IMG/VR virus record: IMGVR_UViG_3300044971_002301
Span: 37,629 to 101,628 of that record
Source of the DNA: a virus
Direction: 5' to 3' (one strand)
Length of the DNA stretch: 64,000 nt
Every line of letters starts with the position of its first letter. Position 1 is the stretch's first letter. Below the pieces are notes generated by a model. That model searched no databases. It was not told the DNA's origin and saw only the letters and a program-made list of their open reading frames with translations. Below, piece after piece: positions 59,591 to 64,000 of this stretch. A program made the translations under genes and the position numbers.

Positions 59591-60440
59591 GAATTATATT
59601 AACAGAGTCCTGAATGGTGATACCATTGAGGTGATGAGTGAGATGCCTGAAGGTTGGGTTGACTTGATTGTAACATCACCACCTTATAATGTAGGTATCC
59701 AATACGACACACATAACGATGAGATTGTTATGGATGAATATTGGGTGTGGTCTGAAAAATGGTTAACGGAAGCGTATCGTTTACTTAAAGACGATGGAAG
59801 AATGGCTATTAACATACCATATGAAGTTAATGTACAAGCTCGTGGTGGTAGAGTATTCTTCGCTTCAGAATTATATCAGGTAATGAAGAAAGTTGGGTTT
59901 AAGTTCTACGGTATTGTGGACCTTGAAGAAGACTCACCACATAGAAGTAAAACAACTGCTTGGGGTTCTTGGATGAGTCCATCCGCACCTTATATCTACA
60001 ACCCAAAAGAATGTGTCATCTTGGCTTATAAAAAAGTTCATATCAAGAAGGTTAAAGGTGAACCACAATGGAAGGGTGAACCTTATCTAACTGAAGAAGG
60101 AAAGAACAAAGTTGCTTATTCCGAACAAGATAAAAAAGAGTTTATGGAATTGGTATTTGGACAATGGAAATACTTTGCCGATACTCGTTCATTAACAAAG
60201 GCAACGTTCTCTATGGATATTCCTGAAAAGGCAATTAAGATATTATCATATAGAAACGATGTAGTGTTAGACCCGTTCAATGGTTCAGGAACCAGTTGTG
60301 TAGCCGCAGTTGTTCATGATAGACGATGGGTTGGTATTGAATTGAGTGAAAAATATTGTGAAATTGCAAAACAACGAATACAAAGTTTTGTAGACCAAAA
60401 GAGTCAACAAAAATTAGAATTTGAAAATGGGGGTCAATGA
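59583..60440 (+). CDS. DNA N4-cytosine/N6-adenine methyltransferase
   Basis: 285 aa. Catalytic motif TSPPYNVG at 31-38 comes before the AdoMet-binding motif DPFNGSGTSCVAA near residue 230, the order of the beta class of amino-methyltransferases. The (S/T)SPPY form is more frequent in N4-cytosine enzymes but also occurs in N6-adenine ones, so the base is undecided. No restriction partner is visible. It has its own terminator. Confidence 0.8.
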   Translation: MIENYINRVLNGDTIEVMSEMPEGWVDLIVTSPPYNVGIQYDTHNDEIVMDEYWVWSEKWLTEAYRLLKDDGRMAINIPYEVNVQARGGRVFFASELYQVMKKVGFKFYGIVDLEEDSPHRSKTTAWGSWMSPSAPYIYNPKECVILAYKKVHIKKVKGEPQWKGEPYLTEEGKNKVAYSEQDKKEFMELVFGQWKYFADTRSLTKATFSMDIPEKAIKILSYRNDVVLDPFNGSGTSCVAAVVHDRRWVGIELSEKYCEIAKQRIQSFVDQKSQQKLEFENGGQ

Positions 60441-60452
60441 CCTCCATTTTTC
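60424..60452 (+). terminator. rho-independent terminator
   Basis: AATGGGGGTCA pairs with TGACCTCCATT (one G-T pair) and is followed by T residues. The stop codon of the methyltransferase lies inside the stem. Confidence 0.7.
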
Positions 60453-60484
60453 ATTTATTGATATATTTATTATAAAATATTGTT

Positions 60485-60856
60485 ATGAAAAATTCGGAAG
60501 TTGTTAAATTTTTATTAGAAACCCAAACTCAGTTCAGAGTGTTACACTGGCAAACAAAATCACTATCAAGACATAAGGCGTATGGTAAAACATATAGTTC
60601 ACTTGATGATTTAATTGATAAGTTTGTTGAAGTTTGTATGGGTAAACACGGAAGACCTAGTTTTACAGGTGGTTATAGTTTAGGTGGTAGTGATATTGAA
60701 GAACTTGATTTAACTGGTTTTATTAATTCAGTATGTGAATATCTTATTGGACTTTCAGAAGTTTATGACCCAAAGATGGACTCAGATTTATTAAACATTA
60801 GAGACGAAATGTTAGCGGAAATTAACAAGTTGAAATACTTGTTAACTTTAAAATAA
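60485..60856 (+). CDS. helical phage protein, possible DUF5856 member
   Basis: 123 aa, all helical. TQFRVLHWQTKSLSRHKAYGKTYSSLDDLIDKFVEVCMGKHGRPSF resembles small phage proteins with ferritin-like helices and a His/Trp/Asp/Glu-rich core (DUF5856 by memory, not checked). Could bind metal or DNA. A TTGATATATTTAT motif lies 14 nt upstream. Confidence 0.5.
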   Translation: MKNSEVVKFLLETQTQFRVLHWQTKSLSRHKAYGKTYSSLDDLIDKFVEVCMGKHGRPSFTGGYSLGGSDIEELDLTGFINSVCEYLIGLSEVYDPKMDSDLLNIRDEMLAEINKLKYLLTLK

Positions 60857-60880
60857 GAGGTATATTACTTTTTTACTTTA

Positions 60881-60910
60881 AAAGGTTCATCGTAATGATG
60901 AACTTTTTTT
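60881..60910 (+). terminator. rho-independent terminator
   Basis: AAAGGTTCATC pairs with GATGAACTTTT around loop GTAAT, followed by a long T-run. It ends the preceding gene 25 nt after its stop and 22 nt before the DHH phosphoesterase start. Confidence 0.85.
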
Positions 60911-60931
60911 TTGTTACAATATTTATTATTA

Positions 60932-62335
60932 ATGAAAAAGATAATTTCCGAAGGTGGTATCAGAAACATAAGAGAACTTTCTGATAGATACAAAAAAGCA
61001 AAGATATACTTCCACCAAGATTTAGATGGTGTTGCAACTGCATTAGCGATGAAAAAGTATTTGGAAGACAACGGAATCAAAGTTGTTGATGTTGAAGTAA
61101 TCCAATACGGAGATAAGGAATTCGCGGTTAAGAAAGCAGATGCTGAAGGTGAAATCATGCCAGTTCTTGTTGACTTTGCTCACGGAAAACCAATGTTCGT
61201 GGTTCATACTGACCACCACGATAGACAAGCCGGAGCTGACGAAACTAAGTCAACTCAGTTCAGAGGGGCTCGTTCAAATGTTGAAACTCTTTCACAGATT
61301 GTCCCGGCTTCTGAAATTTTCACACCAGAAGATGTTGCGACAATATCTATGGTTGATAGTGCTGATTATGCTTCAAAAAACATTACACCTGAAATGGTGA
61401 TGAATTATGTGTATGGGACATCAAAAGAAAAGAGTGCTAAAGAAAATAGAATGTTATTAGGTTTGGTTACCAACAAATTATTGTTGGCTTTCAAAAGTAA
61501 ACCAGGATTTTTAGAGACATTAGTATTAGATTGTAAACCTTCACTTCTTTCAATCTTCAATAAGATTAAGGAATTAATGAAGACAAACAGATATGCTGAT
61601 ATATCTTCATTAGAGAAAAACAAAGAAGATTACGTTCAGACAATGAAAGGACATAAGAATGTTCAGGTTAAAGATAATATCATCGTTCAGTATGGTGGTG
61701 GTAGTATGATGAGACCTGGTTCGTATGACAGATACACCCCATTTAGAAACAACCCTGAAGCTGACTTTTTAGTTATTGCTTGGCCACTTGGTTTATTACA
61801 GGCATCATGTAACCCTTTTAAAAAAGAAAGAGAACTTAAAGGTGTTAACTTGGGAGAAATTGCTCAAGAAGTATTGGGACATTGGGAATCACAATTAAAA
61901 GAAAAACAAGTCCCATTATCAACAATCAAGTGGGTTTCTGAAACTGCTGCGAAAGAAGAATCAGTTGGATTTACCTTTAAGGATTTTGCTGCAATATACG
62001 GAGACAAATACTTGGATGAGAAAGATGGTGTTAAAACACTTATGGATATTAAATCTTTGATGGAAAAAAAATCATCTGAATTGACCGAAGAAGAATGGAG
62101 TGTGTTAGATGGTGTTACTGTTCCAGTATGGGAAGTTATCCAAGCTAATTCAGGTGGACACAAGTGTATTACAAATGTATCTGGTTTAAATTATATTGGA
62201 AGAAGTAAGAGACCACCACAAGGTAAGTACAAGTACGATTCTGAAAAAGAAGATTCACCTTATATTAAGTTCTTAAAGATGTTACAGAATAGATTTGTGA
62301 ATGTTTTACAACAGAAGATTGAGGAAAGTAAGTAA
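60932..62335 (+). CDS. DHH-family phosphoesterase
   Basis: 467 aa. FHQDLDGVATALAMKKYL (Asp30, Asp32), VLVDFAHG (Asp81) and HTDHHDRQ (92-98) are the DHH metal-binding motifs shared by RecJ and nanoRNases/cyclic-dinucleotide hydrolases. The C-terminal half is longer than in NrnA. It may degrade short RNA or DNA, or a signalling nucleotide such as those used in CBASS-type defence (inference). ATG at 60932 is preferred to an upstream TTG. Confidence 0.75.
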   Translation: MKKIISEGGIRNIRELSDRYKKAKIYFHQDLDGVATALAMKKYLEDNGIKVVDVEVIQYGDKEFAVKKADAEGEIMPVLVDFAHGKPMFVVHTDHHDRQAGADETKSTQFRGARSNVETLSQIVPASEIFTPEDVATISMVDSADYASKNITPEMVMNYVYGTSKEKSAKENRMLLGLVTNKLLLAFKSKPGFLETLVLDCKPSLLSIFNKIKELMKTNRYADISSLEKNKEDYVQTMKGHKNVQVKDNIIVQYGGGSMMRPGSYDRYTPFRNNPEADFLVIAWPLGLLQASCNPFKKERELKGVNLGEIAQEVLGHWESQLKEKQVPLSTIKWVSETAAKEESVGFTFKDFAAIYGDKYLDEKDGVKTLMDIKSLMEKKSSELTEEEWSVLDGVTVPVWEVIQANSGGHKCITNVSGLNYIGRSKRPPQGKYKYDSEKEDSPYIKFLKMLQNRFVNVLQQKIEESK

Positions 62336-62336
62336 T

Positions 62337-62684
62337 TTATTTAAAGAACTCACAAACTTGTCCTTCTCTGATACCTAAATCTTCACAGGTACCACCTTCA
62401 AGTTCTAATACATACATTCCTTTACCTACAAACCTTTCACAAGGTTGAACCTTACATGGTTCACAGTAGTGATGTATTTTATTGATTTTAAAGTTCTTAT
62501 CAATAAAGATAATGTCTAAAGGGATGATACAATTCATCATCCAAAAACTATGTGAACCATCACCCATGATGAACAACATACCGTCAAAATCGTCAAAAGT
62601 CTTGTTCATCATACCTTGACTGGTCTCAGAACTTTCAATTAACACTTTGACATTGAAACTATTTTTATTTATTTTTAACAACAT
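62337..62684 (-). CDS. DUF192 family protein
   Basis: 115 aa. DFDGMLFIMGDGSHSFWMMNCIIPLDIIFID with a Cys-rich end (HHYCEPCKVQPCERFVGKGMYVLELEGGTCEDLGI) fits DUF192, a small beta-barrel family usually exported in bacteria, of unknown biochemical function. No signal peptide is visible here. Convergent with the DHH gene (1 nt apart), divergent from the Nudix gene. Confidence 0.75.
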   Translation of the reverse strand: MLLKINKNSFNVKVLIESSETSQGMMNKTFDDFDGMLFIMGDGSHSFWMMNCIIPLDIIFIDKNFKINKIHHYCEPCKVQPCERFVGKGMYVLELEGGTCEDLGIREGQVCEFFK

Positions 62685-62704
62685 ACTTATTAATAAATAT
62701 TTCT

Positions 62705-63115
62705 ATGAAACAAAGTGCAGGAATTATTGTGAAAGTAAATGATAAATGTTTGGTTTGTAAGAGAACTGCTGAGATTAATGAACCATCAAAGTGGGCAATA
62801 CCTATGGGTGGAATAGAAGAAGGTGAAGACCCAAAGGATGCTGCGTATAGAGAGTTCTATGAGGAGATGGGTGTTCCAGTTGAAGAAGATATTAAACCTT
62901 TGGGTAAAATTAATCGTTATAACAAATTAGGTGGAATAAAAACTATTCTACATGTGTTCCTTTTAAAGACTGATACCAAAATCATTCCTGATTTAGAGAA
63001 TGCTATGGACGGTTTTGAACACACAGAATGTGCGTACATGACTTTAGAAGAAATTAAAAAACTTAATATGTCATCAGGTATTAAGGAAGTTTTAACTGAT
63101 GTGTTAAATTTTTGA
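62705..63115 (+). CDS. Nudix hydrolase
   Basis: 136 aa. Complete Nudix box at 35-57 (GGIEEGEDPKDAAYREFYEE, then MGV), with the conserved REFYEE metal ligands. It would hydrolyse a nucleoside diphosphate linked to another group. Substrate unknown: candidates are mutagenic dNTPs, capped RNA or nucleotide sugars. Confidence 0.85.
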   Translation: MKQSAGIIVKVNDKCLVCKRTAEINEPSKWAIPMGGIEEGEDPKDAAYREFYEEMGVPVEEDIKPLGKINRYNKLGGIKTILHVFLLKTDTKIIPDLENAMDGFEHTECAYMTLEEIKKLNMSSGIKEVLTDVLNF

Positions 63116-63133
63116 TTTTTTTGATATATTTAT

Positions 63134-63164
63134 TTGACACTACGGAATATTCGCTGTAAGTTTG
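63134..63164 (+). promoter_or_regulatory. Bacteroidota-type promoter P1 for the RNA region
   Basis: TTGAC (63134-63138), an 18-nt spacer, TAAGTTTG (63157-63164). The element and the bases after it (TAAGTTTGTAAAA) are identical to the second promoter 102 nt downstream. Confidence 0.8.
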
Positions 63165-63235
63165 TAAAAGATTTAACACTTATAGGAAATGAAAGATACT
63201 CGGTAGTTAAATCAAAAAAAAAGTTCACAAACTAC

Positions 63236-63266
63236 TTGACAGAAAGAAAAAAAAGTCGTAAGTTTG
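63236..63266 (+). promoter_or_regulatory. Bacteroidota-type promoter P2 for the RNA region
   Basis: TTGAC (63236-63240), an 18-nt spacer, TAAGTTTG (63259-63266). Transcription would start near 63271, directly before the first hairpin of the structured region. Confidence 0.8.
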
Positions 63267-63270
63267 TAAA

Positions 63271-64000
63271 ACAAATCGGAAATGTCCGAGACGTTCTTTG
63301 AAACAAAAAGATTATCCATTCTCTGAGTAAGTCGTATTCCCGCCTTCGTGTGACGAATATGAGCACTGAAAAGAGATAAACGATAATGGGCCGTGTATGG
63401 TCCTTAAATAAACTACGAAAGTAGGATAAAGTGGTCTCCCCCGTGTTGAGGAGACTGCGGTTTGAAACCCCGTAAGGGGAATTGAACTCAAGTACACAAG
63501 TGGGGTATCACCAAACCTTTAGTACCGAGGATAACTTCGTAGGGAGAATGGTAGGGTGACCTGGCAAAGTAGATTGTCAGGTTGAGTTCGGAAGAACGAT
63601 AAGAATAACCCATAGGAACTCTGTAAGAAATGTGACCATCCAGTTACACAATTGCGGGTCCCAATATGATAGAGGACTTAAAACCGAAAGGTAAGATGGA
63701 GAACGAGTGGTGTCGCTACTATCCTTAGAGATAACCTGCCAAGGGTCTTTATGAAGTAATCTTGAAATATGGAGGTGGGGACACTTCACGGAGTAGTTTA
63801 GTATTCTGTCGCTCAAAAGGAGACAGAGCTTATGTTGGACCACTACTCTGACACATCTACTACACAAACCTAACATTATTACAAAATAACAAAGGAAAAG
63901 TGTCCATCAGGTTTGAGTGAAAGGTGACTACATAGTAATGAGCCGTTCATTGCATACAGAGACCCCAAGTCAATGTGTATTGTTAAGAAAAACCTTTAGT
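63271..64000 (+). ncRNA. giant structured non-coding RNA, 3' end outside window
   Basis: About 730 nt without a plausible gene, visibly GC-richer than the rest of the AT-rich window. Many local stems can be drawn: TCGGA/TCCGA (63276-63289), TCGTATTC/GAATATGA (63332-63362), GGGCC/GGTCC (63388-63403), a 9-bp stem at 63431-63458, CCCC-GTAA-GGGG (63468-63479), a 9-bp stem at 63558-63583, GTTC-GGAA-GAAC (63586-63597), TGTGAC/GTTACA (63631-63648), ACC-GAAA-GGT (63683-63692), AGTGG/CCTACT-type pairing at 63706-63720, and CTGTC/GACAG (63806-63826). Three stems are capped by GNRA tetraloops. Size and phage context recall GOLLD and ROOL RNAs, but I cannot confirm membership. Confidence 0.75.

Noticed and set aside
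63312-63876. Minus-strand open frames of 61 and 99 codons in the right-end region
   Set aside because: They lie in the hairpin-dense, compositionally distinct segment, have no promoter or domain, and their codon choice is unlike the phage genes.
63271-64000. RNase P RNA, tmRNA, rRNA or self-splicing intron
   Set aside because: I could not find the landmark sequences of these RNAs. No exon context is visible. A covariance search is needed to exclude introns fully.

Overview
The window is one compact, AT-rich segment of a large tailed-phage genome that probably infects a Bacteroidota (Flavobacteriia-like) host. Phage evidence: short overlapping genes, fibre and adhesin genes, and a T4-type replication/recombination set (primase, PD-(D/E)XK nuclease, gp47/gp46-type Mre11/Rad50 pair, RuvC-like resolvase, sigma factor). 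Host evidence: promoters of the Bacteroidota type (TTG near -33, TAnnTTTG near -7), signal peptides ending in FSQ, SprB-like adhesin repeats and a Bacteroidota-type histone H1-like protein. No bacterial housekeeping genes or rRNA are present and no convincing tRNA was found.

Layout. 1-15.1 kb: fibre/adhesin module on the + strand: a huge proline-free collagen-like protein (open at the left edge), two small proteins, three tandem glycine-rich paralogues, a 73-aa protein, an SprB-like adhesin and a large tail-type structural protein. 15.1-18.4 kb: RuvC-like resolvase, then a minus-strand cassette (YVTN beta-propeller adhesin plus 73-aa protein) that is an inverted paralogue of the cassette at 10.6-12.9 kb. 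18.5-26.2 kb: replication/recombination operon ending in a full sigma-70 factor. 26.3-29.4 kb: probable lysis region (membrane proteins, amidase, overlapping spanin-like pair). 29.4-35.3 kb: small genes, a large charged protein, an H1-like protein, DnaJ and a secreted protein. 35.4-45.2 kb: eight-gene sugar operon (GT4-FkbM-FkbM fusion, DegT-like aminotransferase, hexapeptide acyltransferase, MaoC-like hydratase, GT2, GT25-like, GT-A and a GT4-TibC-like fusion). 45.2-63.1 kb: accessory and nucleic-acid genes (two DNA methyltransferases, DUF932, PcfJ-like, GIY-YIG endonuclease, thioredoxin, glutaredoxin, DUF3310, DHH phosphoesterase, DUF192, Nudix) among unknowns. 63.1-64.0 kb: two identically spaced promoters followed by at least 730 nt of relatively GC-rich, hairpin-dense non-coding sequence that runs off the right edge, very probably a giant structured RNA.

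How the parts may work together (inference): the sugar operon contains the functional classes that build anthrose, the sugar on the Bacillus collagen-like spore protein BclA (aminotransferase, acyltransferase, hydratase, methyltransferase, glycosyltransferases), plus a protein O-heptosyltransferase-like domain and a GT25-like enzyme. The same window encodes a fibre with about 690 Gly-Ser/Thr-Ser triplets and no proline. I propose a phage-encoded pathway that glycosylates this fibre. Four TAnnTTTG promoters lie exactly 4 nt before an ATG, which predicts leaderless mRNAs, and a different motif (TATTTATA-like) precedes many genes that lack the host-type promoter. Starts were placed by hand where the longest reading frame began at a doubtful TTG or overlapped its neighbour.
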